64,000 bases of DNA from the NCBI RefSeq assembly GCF_038237375.1, contig NZ_CP151273.1, positions 310,001-374,000 of the forward strand. The letters are read 5' to 3'. The notes beneath the pieces were generated by a model. The model worked only from the letters and a program-made list of their open reading frames with translations, did not search any database and was not told where the DNA came from. The DNA is from Alcaligenes sp. SDU_A2 (GTDB lineage: Bacteria; Pseudomonadota; Gammaproteobacteria; Burkholderiales; Burkholderiaceae_B). Position numbers and translations under genes: made by a program. Below, one piece after another: positions 48,001-56,991 of the stretch (the first letter of the stretch is position 1; each line of letters opens with the position of its first letter).

Positions 48001-49129
48001 CATCGAAGCGCGTTTTGCCGTGGGTGACGGCAAGGCTTTTGTGCGTGCCACGCCGGTGTTTGTAGATAGCGGCAGTTTTAGCCAACCCCGGTTTTTGGAG
48101 AGTACGTTTTCAGGCAAAGTGGCCTATACGCTGGGTACGGATAACAGTCGCGCTTTGGATCAGGAAATGGGTACCAGCCAGACCGGCGTGGGCCTGGCCG
48201 TGGGATACGAGCTACAGGGCTTAAAACTGGATCTGGGCGTGACGCCGCTGGGCTTTAACAAAACCTCGTTTACCGGCGGGATCGGCTACGAAGGCGCTGT
48301 CAATAGCGACGGTTCGGTGCGCATGGGCGTCAATGTGTCCACGCGTCCGGTGACCGACAGCGTGATGTCGTTTGCGGGCACCAAGATCAATGGCGAAGTG
48401 CAGGGCGGGGTCATGGCCACCGGCGCGCGCGTGGATATCAGCAAGGATCTGGGTGATTCTGGTTTTTATGGTTCGGTCGGTGCTCATGCCTTGAATGGCA
48501 AGAATGTGGAATCGAACCGGCGTATCGAGGTCAATACGGGCATGTATGTGCATTTGATCAACGAGCCCGATCATTTGTTTACGACGGGTCTGAATCTGAA
48601 CTACACCTCGTATTCCAAGAATCTGCGTTATTTCACCCCTGGTCATGGCGGTTACTTCAGTCCCCAGACTTCGTTCACCGTGGGCGTGCCGTTCAACTGG
48701 TCGCGCACGGTAGAGGATCTGACATTCAAGGTGTCCGGCTCGCTGTCCTTGCAACATTTCAAGGAAGATCCGGCCGATCTGGTGGCGGGGCGTTCCGTGC
48801 AGGACGAACTGGGACGCTTGAAAGCCTTATCTGGCTTTACCGATCAGCAGATTATGGATGAGCTGGCCGCCAAGAATCCCGGCTTTTACGCCGGTCAGTC
48901 CAAGACAGGCTTGGCCTACAATCTGAATTTTGGTGCCGAATATAACTTCACTCCCGGCATGATTTTGGGCGGACACCTAGGAATCGACAAATCAGGTGAT
49001 TATCGTCAATGGATTGGCGGCGTTTATCTGAAATACTATTTTGACCAGCAAACGCGCCGGGCTGCCGATCTGCCCTTGGTGCCGTATGCATCTCCGTATG
49101 GCGAGTCCTACGGAGGCAAATTTCAATAG
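44999..49129 (+). CDS. bcsC: Cellulose export outer-membrane protein BcsC
   Basis: 1376 residues from ATG 44999 (MSAGTKKLVACMLALAF), with GGAG upstream and a signal peptide ending SQAQ. Residues ~30-835 are about 18-20 TPR-like repeats (for example AQIELRKKNTAKARTYLEQL). A Gly/Ala/Pro-rich linker follows at ~837-960, then the BcsC C-terminal beta-barrel (LALIDEDRSPELKAGAVYRSRTG onward, ~964-1376). TPR units form a periplasmic tunnel, the barrel spans the outer membrane. Length is at the high end for the family (E. coli 1157). Confidence 0.95.
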   Translation: MSAGTKKLVACMLALAFPLVSQAQGDALTVLQEQGQYWQSRGDFQRAADVWNKVLKAQPNNVQALYSLAQIELRKKNTAKARTYLEQLRKAAPNSNEVVLLEQDLAMSAPGSASALEKARRVAAEGDLEGALPLYRQALGGRTPEGEVGLEYYTYLGYTSHDGMLEAIKGLERLRAAQPNNPRIQLPLARHLARNEPTRAQGIEMLERLSARADIGSDAAESWRDSLTWLGTPPKVEFRPLLEAYLAKHPDDETVRAQLNAQTQAISQARRAAASTPAPAAADPYAARVRTAMQHLDKGDLPIAESQLQVILAERPTQPDALGAMGVVRMRQGRMQEAADLLAQAHRARPRDWKQAYDTAQYWVAVEQANQAMRAGNNTQAATLLEKARRLQPNESSAVLAQARLAVARSDMRRAESLYRTAYQRDPNNAEAITGLVQVYAQSNQVDKARQMVESLTPKQQEAAGGRAKLQGLYAAGLAKAQRARGDLASARATLEQAMAADPSNAWVRLELAQIYNESGYPKEARGLIDGMLLTDPYNVDALYTSAIFASQQQDWEGAQQALSRIPPNLATPEIKALQRDVTVQVRIKYASALGKQGRGLEAAAVLDELAPVVANNPGLSTAVAAAYADAGDSARALGLIRQQLGSSKTPDPDVMLQYAGLLFRTQQDVEAMGVLRSLDGRQLSPEQQKTLRNLHDTQSIRQAESLREQGDLVAAYDVISPVLAQNPNNEQALAALARMYASAGDARQALGIYQHLLQQNSSSPDLFIGAALVANQLRDFKYADQAAESAVALAPDDIQVLTSAAGIYRVQGKTAKAQKLLRHAVALQESDSRSYSATGAFLPPVGAGGNPFVGMPGQRAARTGPQTFAVPAAGAAGVAGAAAAAAAWPAPAAAAAPGYGAAPAWGAPAGRAAPTRASGLPAPALPVAQNPYGRAQAAAAPLPFAANARQPGYGAAPLSPLEAELALIDEDRSPELKAGAVYRSRTGDSGTSRLDDVQTPIEARFAVGDGKAFVRATPVFVDSGSFSQPRFLESTFSGKVAYTLGTDNSRALDQEMGTSQTGVGLAVGYELQGLKLDLGVTPLGFNKTSFTGGIGYEGAVNSDGSVRMGVNVSTRPVTDSVMSFAGTKINGEVQGGVMATGARVDISKDLGDSGFYGSVGAHALNGKNVESNRRIEVNTGMYVHLINEPDHLFTTGLNLNYTSYSKNLRYFTPGHGGYFSPQTSFTVGVPFNWSRTVEDLTFKVSGSLSLQHFKEDPADLVAGRSVQDELGRLKALSGFTDQQIMDELAAKNPGFYAGQSKTGLAYNLNFGAEYNFTPGMILGGHLGIDKSGDYRQWIGGVYLKYYFDQQTRRAADLPLVPYASPYGESYGGKFQ

Positions 49130-49148
49130 TCATTAGAGTAGACATACC

Positions 49149-49799
49149 ATGTTAGCTTCCGTTTTGACCGGTCTTACCATTCTGGTGATTGGCGACAGCC
49201 ATCTGACTAACCGCAACTATCTGATCGACACACTGCACAACGAGTTGCAGGCGCAAGGTGCCAGTGTCCATACTTTCGGGGTGTGCGGCACCAATGCCGG
49301 GGACTGGCTCAAGCCAACCCCCGGTACGTGCGGAGCGGCAGAGCGCATCGAAAACAACAGGCTAAGCATTCTGCCCAACAATACTCAGACTCGTCCCATC
49401 AAGGACTTGATCGGTCAGGTCAAGCCAGACATGGTCATTGTGGTCATGGGCGATGCGATGGCGGGGTACGACAAGGGTGTTTTTCCCAAAGCCTGGGCCT
49501 GGAAGAGTGTGACTGCGCTGACTAAGGAAATCGCTTCGACCCAGACCAAGTGCGTGTGGGTGGGTCCGGCCTGGGGAACGGAAGGCGGCCGTTACAAAAA
49601 GACCTTTGCCCGCGTTCAGGAAGTGTCGGACTTCTTGCAGCAGAACGTGGCCCCGTGCCACTACATTAATTCGCTGGACATGTCCAAACCCGGCCAGTGG
49701 GCCACAACCGATGGACAGCACTTTACCGCCAGCGGCTATGCCAAGTGGGGCAAAGCGATTGCCCAGCAGTTGACGGCGGATGTGGCGGAGAAAAAATGA
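49149..49799 (+). CDS. SGNH hydrolase-like protein, candidate cellulose acetylation factor (WssF-like)
   Basis: 216 residues. The nucleophile Ser17 lies in the block VIGDSHLTN and the Asp/His pair at D188/H191 in DGQHFTASGY, as in GDSL/SGNH esterases. The hydrophobic N-terminus is partly the first beta strand, so periplasmic export is not certain. In Pseudomonas fluorescens, WssF-WssI acetylate cellulose after synthesis, and WssF is of this type. It starts 19 bases after bcsC and overlaps the next gene by 4 bases. Identity with WssF is by position and fold, not sequence search. Confidence 0.7.
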   Translation: MLASVLTGLTILVIGDSHLTNRNYLIDTLHNELQAQGASVHTFGVCGTNAGDWLKPTPGTCGAAERIENNRLSILPNNTQTRPIKDLIGQVKPDMVIVVMGDAMAGYDKGVFPKAWAWKSVTALTKEIASTQTKCVWVGPAWGTEGGRYKKTFARVQEVSDFLQQNVAPCHYINSLDMSKPGQWATTDGQHFTASGYAKWGKAIAQQLTADVAEKK

Positions 49800-50452
49800 T
49801 TCTGTCCTTGCGTGTTTTATTCCTCAGCCTGCTGGGCCTGGGCGGTGTGCAAGCGGCACCCAGCCTGTACAGCACCGGACCTGACGAACCGACGGCTTAC
49901 GTGCGTTTTGTCAACACCGCAGAGCATTCGGCGCAACTGGGCAAAGATAGCGTGGTGCTGGCAGGGCAGAGCGCAACCGCGTTTCAGCCTGTGCGGGCGG
50001 GCCACCCGCTTGACGGCGTGATCATGATGGGGGCACAGCGCCTTACCCTGCAGGACCAACCTGCCGAAGGCCAGTTTTTGACTATTGTGTTGCCCGCAAA
50101 GCAGGCGGCTGATAGTCAGGTGTCTCGTTTTCTGGACCCGGTCGACGATTTCAATGCGGCCAAAGCGTCCGTTACTTTGTATAACGCCGCCACGACCTGC
50201 TCCCAGGCCAGCCTGAGCGTACAGGGTCGGGATCTGCGTTTGGTCCAGGGTGTGGTACCCGGCAAACTGGCGCGTCGTCAGATCAATCCGGCTCAATTGG
50301 CCCTGGCTGTCGCTTGCGAAGATGGTCGTGCCCCCATAGCTTTACCAGCATCTGGTTTGCTGCAAGCGGGCGAACGCTATAGCGTCATTGTCTACGAATC
50401 CGCCCAGAGCGCAGTCCAGGCGCTCTGGCTGCAGGACGGCATGCAGGACTGA
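49796..50452 (+). CDS. AlgF/WssG-like periplasmic acetylation protein
   Basis: 218 residues with a signal peptide (MILSLRVLFLSLLGLGGVQA). The mature protein is a beta-rich domain (YVRFVNTAEHSAQLGKDSVVLAG) of the AlgF type, known from O-acetylation of alginate and, as WssG, of cellulose. Starts in the stop of the SGNH gene. AlgF-type proteins are adaptors without catalytic residues. Confidence 0.65.
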   Translation: MILSLRVLFLSLLGLGGVQAAPSLYSTGPDEPTAYVRFVNTAEHSAQLGKDSVVLAGQSATAFQPVRAGHPLDGVIMMGAQRLTLQDQPAEGQFLTIVLPAKQAADSQVSRFLDPVDDFNAAKASVTLYNAATTCSQASLSVQGRDLRLVQGVVPGKLARRQINPAQLALAVACEDGRAPIALPASGLLQAGERYSVIVYESAQSAVQALWLQDGMQD

Positions 50453-50465
50453 CCGCGCCGCTTGT

Positions 50466-51860
50466 ATGGTATTTACCTCCGTTGAATTCCTGTTCCTGTT
50501 TTTTCCGCTGTTTCTGGCGTGCTATGCACTCAGTCCGGTCCGATTCAGGAACGGGACGCTGCTGGGGTTTAGCTATTTGTTTTATGCCTGGTGGAGTCCG
50601 GCCTTCACCCTGCTGATGCTAGGTTTGACTGTTCTGGCGTGGCTGGGCGGTCTGTTGCTTGAAACACGCCGTCGCGGCCCTTGGCTGCTGGGGGCATTGA
50701 TTGCTGTCAATGCGTCCATTCTGTTTTGGTTCAAGTACGCAAATTTGCTGGCTCATGCCTATGGGCAGTGGCAACTGTGGCAAGGGCATTTGCCGCCGCA
50801 GTGGCATCGCGTGGCCTTGCCGATCGGCCTGTCTTTTATTATTTTGCAGGTCATCTCGTATCTGGTCGATGTCTATCGTGGGCAGGTGCGCGCGCAGCGC
50901 AGCTTGCTGCTGTTTGCCACCTACATCGCCATGTTCGGCCAGTTGATTGCCGGGCCTATCCTGCGATACGACTGGGTGCAGACCGCGCTGCTGCAGCGCC
51001 CGTTCACGCTGTCCGGTCTGCAGCAAGGGGCGCGTCGCTTCATGATCGGCCTGAGCATGAAGGTGTTGATCGCCGATACGCTCTCGCCCCTGGTCGATGC
51101 TTTGTTCGCCTTGCCGGCCCCCAGCTTTGTCGATGCCTGGCTGGCCTGTCTGGCTTATTCTGTTCAACTGTTTTTTGATTTTGCCGGCTACAGTGCCATG
51201 GCCATCGGCATAGGGCTGATGCTGGGCTTTCACTTCCCGGAAAACTTTCGCCAACCCTACAGTGCCCGTTCCATCCAGGAGTTTTGGCGACGTTGGCACA
51301 TCTCCCTGTCTACCTGGATACGCGATTATCTTTATATCCCATTGGGCGGCAGTCGCGTTGCGCCCTGGCGGGGCTATGTGAATCTGTTGCTGGTCATGGC
51401 GATCGGCGGCTTATGGCATGGCAGTGACAGCGTGAATTTTCTGTTGTGGGGCATTGCGCATGGGGTGGCGCAGGCGATGGCCAAAGCGTGGGGCCACAGC
51501 CCCTGGCGGCTGCCGGCATGGCTGGGGCAAGGCCTGACCTTGCTGTTTGTCTTTATGGCTTGGACCGTGTTTCGCAGTCCGGATCTGCACACGGCTGCGG
51601 TGTTTTATCGCGCCCAGTTGGGACTGGCGGGATGGCAGATCAGCGATGTCACGATGACTACGTGGCGCTACTGGCATGCGCTGGCGCTGGGCCTTGGCTT
51701 ATGGTTGGCTTTGCGACCGGAGCGCAGCCTGTCGGGTGACTGGAGCAGAACGCGGGTGTTTGCGCTTGTCCGGCAGGCGTGGCCCGTCGTGTTGTTTGGC
51801 TTGTCACTGGGCTTTGTGCTTAGCCGGCAAAGCGTGCCTTTCCTTTATTTTCAGTTTTGA
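50466..51860 (+). CDS. MBOAT-family O-acyltransferase, candidate cellulose acetyltransferase (AlgI/WssH-like)
   Basis: 464 residues from ATG 50466, with about 10-12 hydrophobic segments and the MBOAT core: FWRRWHISLSTWIRDYLYIPLGGS with His278, and GGLWHGSD with the invariant His318. It transfers acetyl groups from the cytosol to the periplasmic side, as AlgI and WssH do. No ribosome-binding site stands out before the ATG, 14 bases after the AlgF-like stop, so translation may be coupled. Confidence 0.88.
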   Translation: MVFTSVEFLFLFFPLFLACYALSPVRFRNGTLLGFSYLFYAWWSPAFTLLMLGLTVLAWLGGLLLETRRRGPWLLGALIAVNASILFWFKYANLLAHAYGQWQLWQGHLPPQWHRVALPIGLSFIILQVISYLVDVYRGQVRAQRSLLLFATYIAMFGQLIAGPILRYDWVQTALLQRPFTLSGLQQGARRFMIGLSMKVLIADTLSPLVDALFALPAPSFVDAWLACLAYSVQLFFDFAGYSAMAIGIGLMLGFHFPENFRQPYSARSIQEFWRRWHISLSTWIRDYLYIPLGGSRVAPWRGYVNLLLVMAIGGLWHGSDSVNFLLWGIAHGVAQAMAKAWGHSPWRLPAWLGQGLTLLFVFMAWTVFRSPDLHTAAVFYRAQLGLAGWQISDVTMTTWRYWHALALGLGLWLALRPERSLSGDWSRTRVFALVRQAWPVVLFGLSLGFVLSRQSVPFLYFQF

Positions 51861-51865
51861 CGGAT

Positions 51866-53017
51866 ATGGCCATTTCCGAGCCCTCATCAACGACCCGTAC
51901 CCGGCCTTGGGACCTGGGCTTGTTTTTGCTGATCTTGTTTCTGGGGCTGGCCCTGATCGTGGCCGGCGCATTGCAAGGGCGGTTTGACGCATTGTGGCAA
52001 GCAGGCTGGCCGGAGCGTTTGCGCAGCGGCGCATTGGCTAGCCAGTTGAATCATTCTTTGCCTAAGCTCGCTGCACTGGAATCCTGGGCGCGCTGGCATC
52101 GCCAAGGCGCGTACTTGCTGGCTGGCAGTTATGGCGTGCAGGTCCGTCAGGGTTGCGAGGGGTGGCTGTTTTTGCAGGAAGAAATACAGGCGGCGGCTCG
52201 GCCCGAGGTCAATATGCGTCAACGCGTTGAGATGGTCGGCAACGTGGCCCGCGCATTGAGCCAGCACCAGGTGTCATTGATTGTATTAATGGTGCCTGAT
52301 AAAAGCCGTATCGTTGCGCAGGCCGGGTGCGGGTTGCCCAGACCGGCCAGCTATCGTCAACGACTGTCGGTCTGGAACGCGGCGCTGGGCAGCCAGGGTG
52401 TCCGGGTGGTGGATGCCACACAGCCGTTGGCGCAGTTGGCCGGGCAGGGCAAGGACGTGTATTGGCGACTGGATTCGCACTGGACCCAGGCGGGGGCCGC
52501 GGCAGCCGCCCAACACGTGGCGCATGCCTTGCGAACAGCCGGCGTGCTGCCTGCGCCAGAGCTTCAGAGCCAGGCCTTGGCTGATCCGCCTCGGGAACGG
52601 GCGGGCGATCTGATCCGGCTGGCAGGATTGGACAGTTTGGCGGTTCGCTGGCTGCCGGCTCCCGATGTGGAAACCCCGGTGCGTTTTCGCCATGCCAGCA
52701 TCGTGTCCACGGAAAAAACGGACCAGGACCTGGCCGCCGAGCTGTTCGGAGACAGTGTTCGACCGCCGGTTGTCCTGGTGGGTACCTCTTTTTCGCATGC
52801 GGCTGATTTTGAAGGGTTTCTAAGCCAAAGTCTGGCCTTGCCCATCATTAATCTGGCTCGCGACGGCGGCGGCATGTCGCAAGCGATGCAGGCTTATCTG
52901 GAGCCGGGCCAAGAGCAGCGCATTTGGCCCTCGGTCTTGATCTGGGAAATTCCCGAGCGATATATTCAGACGCCGCTGAGCGAATCGGAAACGGCTTGGC
53001 TGAAAAGTTTGGGTTAG
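51866..53017 (+). CDS. AlgJ/AlgX/WssI-like acetyltransferase, SGNH fold
   Basis: 383 residues from ATG 51866; a TTG at 51857, overlapping the MBOAT stop, is the alternative. One membrane anchor (about residues 18-40: GLFLLILFLGLALIVAG) is followed by a periplasmic SGNH-like domain with DSHW (D203, H205) and GTSFS (S308). This is the AlgJ/AlgX pattern, in which the protein takes the acetyl group from the MBOAT partner and passes it to the polymer. The last gene of the cellulose/acetylation unit. Confidence 0.8.
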   Translation: MAISEPSSTTRTRPWDLGLFLLILFLGLALIVAGALQGRFDALWQAGWPERLRSGALASQLNHSLPKLAALESWARWHRQGAYLLAGSYGVQVRQGCEGWLFLQEEIQAAARPEVNMRQRVEMVGNVARALSQHQVSLIVLMVPDKSRIVAQAGCGLPRPASYRQRLSVWNAALGSQGVRVVDATQPLAQLAGQGKDVYWRLDSHWTQAGAAAAAQHVAHALRTAGVLPAPELQSQALADPPRERAGDLIRLAGLDSLAVRWLPAPDVETPVRFRHASIVSTEKTDQDLAAELFGDSVRPPVVLVGTSFSHAADFEGFLSQSLALPIINLARDGGGMSQAMQAYLEPGQEQRIWPSVLIWEIPERYIQTPLSESETAWLKSLG

Positions 53018-53073
53018 TTGCCGAGCACGACTGTGCCGCATGCGCCACAGATGGGGATAAGTGTACTAAGCCC

Positions 53074-53102
53074 TTGCCAGACTAAGACTTTTGCCGTAAA
53101 AT
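53074..53102 (+). promoter_or_regulatory. Promoter of the spc operon
   Basis: TTGCCA (53074-53079) and TAAAAT (53097-53102) with a 17-base spacer, 57 bases after the last acetylation gene. It allows rplN and following genes to be expressed apart from the island. Confidence 0.75.
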
Positions 53103-53358
53103 CGTACGCTTACTTGGCTATTTGTCTTTGCCGCTGGTTGTAGGTTCAAGCCTAAAATCTGCGTAAAGAAGCGAAAAAGCGGGTAATACACGTTTTGTCT
53201 CTCGCAAGATTTCAACCTAGGGTTCGGCTTGCCGGACCAGATCGAGATCGGGTTTACGGTATCGAACTGGCTGGACCGAATCTGACGGGACCAAAACTGG
53301 TTGTGTGGCCCGGTCATTTTGGCTGGATCGCTGCAATTAAGTTGGAACAGGAAAAATC
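53103..53358 (+). promoter_or_regulatory. Long leader of the spc operon
   Basis: About 250 bases without a gene. CCAAAA (53290-53295) and TTTTGG (53317-53322) can pair and other short repeats occur. No known riboswitch or ribosomal-protein leader was recognised. Confidence 0.4.
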
Positions 53359-53727
53359 ATGATTCAAATGCAGACCACGCTGGACGTGGCCGACAACACA
53401 GGTGCGCGTTCCGTAATGTGCATCAAGGTGCTGGGCGGCTCGAAGCGCCGTTATGCCGCTATCGGTGACGTCATCAAAGTTACCGTTAAAGAAGCGGCCC
53501 CGCGCGGACGCGTCAAAAAAGGCGAAATCTACAACGCTGTAGTGGTTCGTACCGCTAAGGGCGTGCGCCGTAAAGACGGTTCGCTGATTCGTTTCGGTGG
53601 CAATGCCGCCGTTTTGCTCAACGCCAAGCTGGAACCCATTGGCACCCGTATCTTCGGACCCGTGACGCGTGAACTGCGTACCGAGAAGTTCATGAAGATC
53701 GTGTCTCTGGCTCCCGAAGTGCTGTAA
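53359..53727 (+). CDS. rplN: 50S ribosomal protein L14
   Basis: 122 residues with [28 protein letters not shown] and PVTRELR, as in all L14 proteins. It binds 23S rRNA at the 30S interface. It opens the spc half of the cluster. Confidence 0.98.
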   Translation: MIQMQTTLDVADNTGARSVMCIKVLGGSKRRYAAIGDVIKVTVKEAAPRGRVKKGEIYNAVVVRTAKGVRRKDGSLIRFGGNAAVLLNAKLEPIGTRIFGPVTRELRTEKFMKIVSLAPEVL

Positions 53728-53740
53728 GGAGCGCGAAAAA

Positions 53741-54061
53741 ATGCAAAAAATTCGTAAAGGCGACGAAGTCGTCGTGCTGACCGGCCGCGATAAAAAACGC
53801 CGTGGCACCGTATTGCAACGCGTCGATGCAGACCACGTCATCGTGGAAGGCATCAACGTAGTCAAAAAACACGTTAAAGCCAATCCTATGGCTGGCACGC
53901 AAGGCGGTATCGTCGACAAGACCATGCCCATCCACATCTCGAACGTTGCTCTGTTCAACCCCGAGACCGGCAAGGGCGACCGCGTTGGCATCCAGGTGAT
54001 CGACGGTCAGAAGACGCGTGTTTATCGTTCCAACGGCAAAGCTGTTGGCGCCAAGGCATAA
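53741..54061 (+). CDS. rplX: 50S ribosomal protein L24
   Basis: 106 residues with the KOW motif ([20 protein letters not shown]) at the N-terminus. An early-assembly protein near the tunnel exit. Confidence 0.97.
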   Translation: MQKIRKGDEVVVLTGRDKKRRGTVLQRVDADHVIVEGINVVKKHVKANPMAGTQGGIVDKTMPIHISNVALFNPETGKGDRVGIQVIDGQKTRVYRSNGKAVGAKA

Positions 54062-54073
54062 GGGGCGCATAAC

Positions 54074-54613
54074 ATGGCACGTTTACAAGATTTCTACCGC
54101 GAAAAAGTGGTTGCCGATCTGCAAAAGCAGTTCGAGTACAAAAGCAGCATGGAAGTACCCCGCATCACCAAGATCACCCTGAACATGGGCGTCTCGGAAG
54201 CGGTTGCTGACAAGAAGATCATCGAGAATGCGGTGTCCGACATGACCAAGATTGCTGGTCAGAAGCCTGTCGTCACCAAAACCCGCAAAGCTATTGCCGG
54301 TTTCAAGATTCGCGAAGATTACCCGATCGGTTGTATGGTGACCCTGCGCGGTCAACGCATGTACGAATTCCTGGATCGCCTGATCGCTGTGGCCCTGCCA
54401 CGCGTGCGCGACTTCCGTGGTGTGTCGGGCCGTGCGTTTGACGGTCAAGGCAACTACAACATGGGGGTAAAAGAGCAAATCATTTTCCCCGAAATCGAGT
54501 ACGACAAAATCGACGCAGTGCGTGGTCTGAACATCAGCATCACTACTTCTGCCAAGACGGACGAAGAGGCCAAGGCGCTCCTGAGCGCGTTCAGCTTCCC
54601 GTTCCGCAACTAA
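54074..54613 (+). CDS. rplE: 50S ribosomal protein L5
   Basis: 179 residues, with [16 protein letters not shown]-like and [26 protein letters not shown] segments. L5 binds 5S rRNA in the central protuberance. Confidence 0.98.
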   Translation: MARLQDFYREKVVADLQKQFEYKSSMEVPRITKITLNMGVSEAVADKKIIENAVSDMTKIAGQKPVVTKTRKAIAGFKIREDYPIGCMVTLRGQRMYEFLDRLIAVALPRVRDFRGVSGRAFDGQGNYNMGVKEQIIFPEIEYDKIDAVRGLNISITTSAKTDEEAKALLSAFSFPFRN

Positions 54614-54623
54614 GGGGCGCAAC

Positions 54624-54929
54624 GTGGCTAAACTTTCCCTCATCAATCGCGACATCAAGCGCGTCAAGCTGGCCGAGAAATTCGCCGCCAAGCGCACCGC
54701 ACTGAAAGCGATCATTGACGACCAGTCCAAGTCTGACGAAGAACGCTACCAGGCTCGCCTGCAGCTGCAGCAACTGCCGCGCAACGCGAATCCAACCCGT
54801 CAACGCAACCGTTGCGTTATCACCGGGCGCCCACGTGGTGTTTTCAAGAAATTCGGTTTGACTCGCCATAAAGTGCGCGAAATGGCAATGCGCGGCGAGA
54901 TCCCCGGTATGACCAAGGCCAGCTGGTAG
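54624..54929 (+). CDS. rpsN: 30S ribosomal protein S14
   Basis: 101 residues, GTG start (AAGGGGC upstream). The long, zinc-free form, with [26 protein letters not shown] near the C-terminus. Confidence 0.97.
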   Translation: MAKLSLINRDIKRVKLAEKFAAKRTALKAIIDDQSKSDEERYQARLQLQQLPRNANPTRQRNRCVITGRPRGVFKKFGLTRHKVREMAMRGEIPGMTKASW

Positions 54930-54940
54930 GAGAAATACAC

Positions 54941-55336
54941 ATGAGCATGAGCGATCCAATCGCCGATATGTTGACCCGCGTGCGTAACGCGCAGATGGTC
55001 AACAAAACGTCGGTCAGCATGCCCTCCTCGAAGCTGAAGGCAGCCATTGCTGCTGTGCTGAAAGACGAAGGCTACATCGAAGATTTCCGCATCGCTGGCG
55101 AGCAAGCCAAGCCCGAGCTGGAAATCACCCTGAAATACTATGCCGGCCAGCCAGTCATCGAGCGCATCGACCGCGTGTCGCGCCCCGGACTGCGTATCTA
55201 CAAAGGCAGCACCAGCATTCCTCAAGTCATGAACGGCTTGGGCGTTGCCATCGTGTCCACCTCGCGTGGCGTGATGACCGACCGCAAAGCACGTGCAGCC
55301 GGCGTCGGTGGCGAAGTGCTGTGCTACGTGGCATAA
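54941..55336 (+). CDS. rpsH: 30S ribosomal protein S8
   Basis: 131 residues; [15 protein letters not shown] at the N-terminus and the C-terminal [20 protein letters not shown] are diagnostic. In E. coli S8 represses the spc operon; the site was not located here. Confidence 0.98.
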   Translation: MSMSDPIADMLTRVRNAQMVNKTSVSMPSSKLKAAIAAVLKDEGYIEDFRIAGEQAKPELEITLKYYAGQPVIERIDRVSRPGLRIYKGSTSIPQVMNGLGVAIVSTSRGVMTDRKARAAGVGGEVLCYVA

Positions 55337-55348
55337 GGAGAACATCAT

Positions 55349-55882
55349 ATGTCACGCGTTGCTAAGTATCCCGTTTCGCTGCCCAAGGGCGTAGAAACGA
55401 CCATTGCCGCCGATCAGATCACGGTCAAGGGCCCACTGGGCACCCTGGCTCAGGCTCTGACTGGCGATGTCACCATCGAGCTTCAAGACGGTCAGCTGTC
55501 TTTTGCGCCTGCGAACGAAACCCGTCACGCAAACGCAATGTCCGGCACCGTGCGCCAACTGGTCAACAACATGGTTGTTGGCGTCAGCGCCGGTTTCGAA
55601 CGCAAGCTGAGCCTGGTTGGCGTGGGCTTTCGTGCCCAGGTCCAGGGTAATGCCTTGAAGCTGCAGCTTGGTTTCTCGCACGATATCGTGCACGAACTGC
55701 CTGAAGGCGTTAAAGCCGAGTGCCCCACTCCGACCGAAATCGTGATCAAGGGCTCGAACAAGCAGGTCGTTGGTCAGGTTGCCGCAGAAGTTCGTGGCTA
55801 TCGTCCACCCGAGCCCTACAAGGGCAAAGGTGTGCGTTACGTCGGCGAGCGCGTCATCCTCAAGGAAACCAAGAAGAAATAA
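55349..55882 (+). CDS. rplF: 50S ribosomal protein L6
   Basis: 177 residues, two repeated domains and the C-terminal block [17 protein letters not shown]. Confidence 0.98.
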   Translation: MSRVAKYPVSLPKGVETTIAADQITVKGPLGTLAQALTGDVTIELQDGQLSFAPANETRHANAMSGTVRQLVNNMVVGVSAGFERKLSLVGVGFRAQVQGNALKLQLGFSHDIVHELPEGVKAECPTPTEIVIKGSNKQVVGQVAAEVRGYRPPEPYKGKGVRYVGERVILKETKKK

Positions 55883-55903
55883 GCCTGCAGGCAAGGACGA
55901 ATC

Positions 55904-56257
55904 ATGGACAAGAAACAATCCCGTATGCGTCGTGCAGTGGCTACTCGCCGCAAGATCGCCGAGCTGCGTGTACACCGCCTGGCGGTGCACCGCACGAACA
56001 CGCATATTTACGCGAGCATCATCTCGCCCGAAGGCGACCGCGTTCTGGTCAGTGCTTCCACTGTCGAGGCCGAGGTTCGCAAAGAATTGGCCGTTGGAAG
56101 CAACGTTGCGGCCGCCAGCCTCATTGGCAAGCGCGTCGCCGAAAAGGCGAAGGCCGCGGGTATCGAGTCGGTTGCTTTTGACCGCTCGGGCTTCCGTTAC
56201 CATGGCCGCGTGAAAGCGCTGGCCGAGGCCGCGCGTGAAGCCGGCTTGAAATTCTAA
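55904..56257 (+). CDS. rplR: 50S ribosomal protein L18
   Basis: 117 residues: [16 protein letters not shown] and [24 protein letters not shown]. It binds 5S rRNA with L5. Confidence 0.97.
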   Translation: MDKKQSRMRRAVATRRKIAELRVHRLAVHRTNTHIYASIISPEGDRVLVSASTVEAEVRKELAVGSNVAAASLIGKRVAEKAKAAGIESVAFDRSGFRYHGRVKALAEAAREAGLKF

Positions 56258-56269
56258 AGGAATTATCAA

Positions 56270-56791
56270 ATGGCTAAAGCACAAGGCAGACAGGCTCCAG
56301 AGCAAGAGCGCGATGATGGCCTGAAAGAAAAAATGATTGCGGTCAACCGCGTCAGCAAAGTCGTCAAGGGCGGTCGTACCATGAGCTTTGCTTCGCTGGC
56401 CGTGGTTGGTGATGGCGATGGTCGCATCGGCATGGGCAAGGGCAAGGCCCGCGAAGTGCCCGTGGCCGTTCAGAAAGCCATGGAACAGGCCCGTCGTGGT
56501 CTGATCAAGGTGCCTCTGAAGAACGGTACGCTGCACCACACCGTCGTTGGTAAGCACGGTGCCTCCACCGTTCTGATTTCGCCTGCGGCCGAAGGTACTG
56601 GCGTTATCGCCGGTGGCCCAATGCGCGCTATCTTCGAAGTGATGGGCGTACGCAACGTCGTAGCCAAGAGCCTGGGTTCCAGCAACCCATACAACATGGT
56701 TCGCGCTACATTGAACGGTCTGCGTGCCTGCTCGACACCGGCTGACATTGCTGCCAAGCGCGGCAAGACGGTCGAAGAAATTCTGGGGTAA
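56270..56791 (+). CDS. rpsE: 30S ribosomal protein S5
   Basis: 173 residues; [23 protein letters not shown] and [17 protein letters not shown] form the conserved double-stranded RNA-binding part and the GTP-like loop. Confidence 0.98.
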   Translation: MAKAQGRQAPEQERDDGLKEKMIAVNRVSKVVKGGRTMSFASLAVVGDGDGRIGMGKGKAREVPVAVQKAMEQARRGLIKVPLKNGTLHHTVVGKHGASTVLISPAAEGTGVIAGGPMRAIFEVMGVRNVVAKSLGSSNPYNMVRATLNGLRACSTPADIAAKRGKTVEEILG

Positions 56792-56794
56792 GTC

Positions 56795-56980
56795 ATGGCA
56801 CAGAAACAAATCAAAGTAACGCTGGTGCGTTCGGTCATCGGCACCAAGCAAAGCCACCGCGACACCGTTCGCGGCCTGGGTCTGCGCCGAGTCAACACCA
56901 GCCGTGTATTGGTTGATACTCCTGAGGTTCGTGGGATGATCCGCAAGGTGGATTATCTGGTTACGGTCTCGGAAGCCTGA
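56795..56980 (+). CDS. rpmD: 50S ribosomal protein L30
   Basis: 61 residues with the conserved [22 protein letters not shown] signature. Starts 3 bases after rpsE. Confidence 0.96.
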   Translation: MAQKQIKVTLVRSVIGTKQSHRDTVRGLGLRRVNTSRVLVDTPEVRGMIRKVDYLVTVSEA

Positions 56981-56991
56981 AAGGAATCGGG

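Noticed and set aside
55352-56857. Open frame of 501 residues on the minus strand
   Set aside because: Opposite rplF to rpsE; no homology features.
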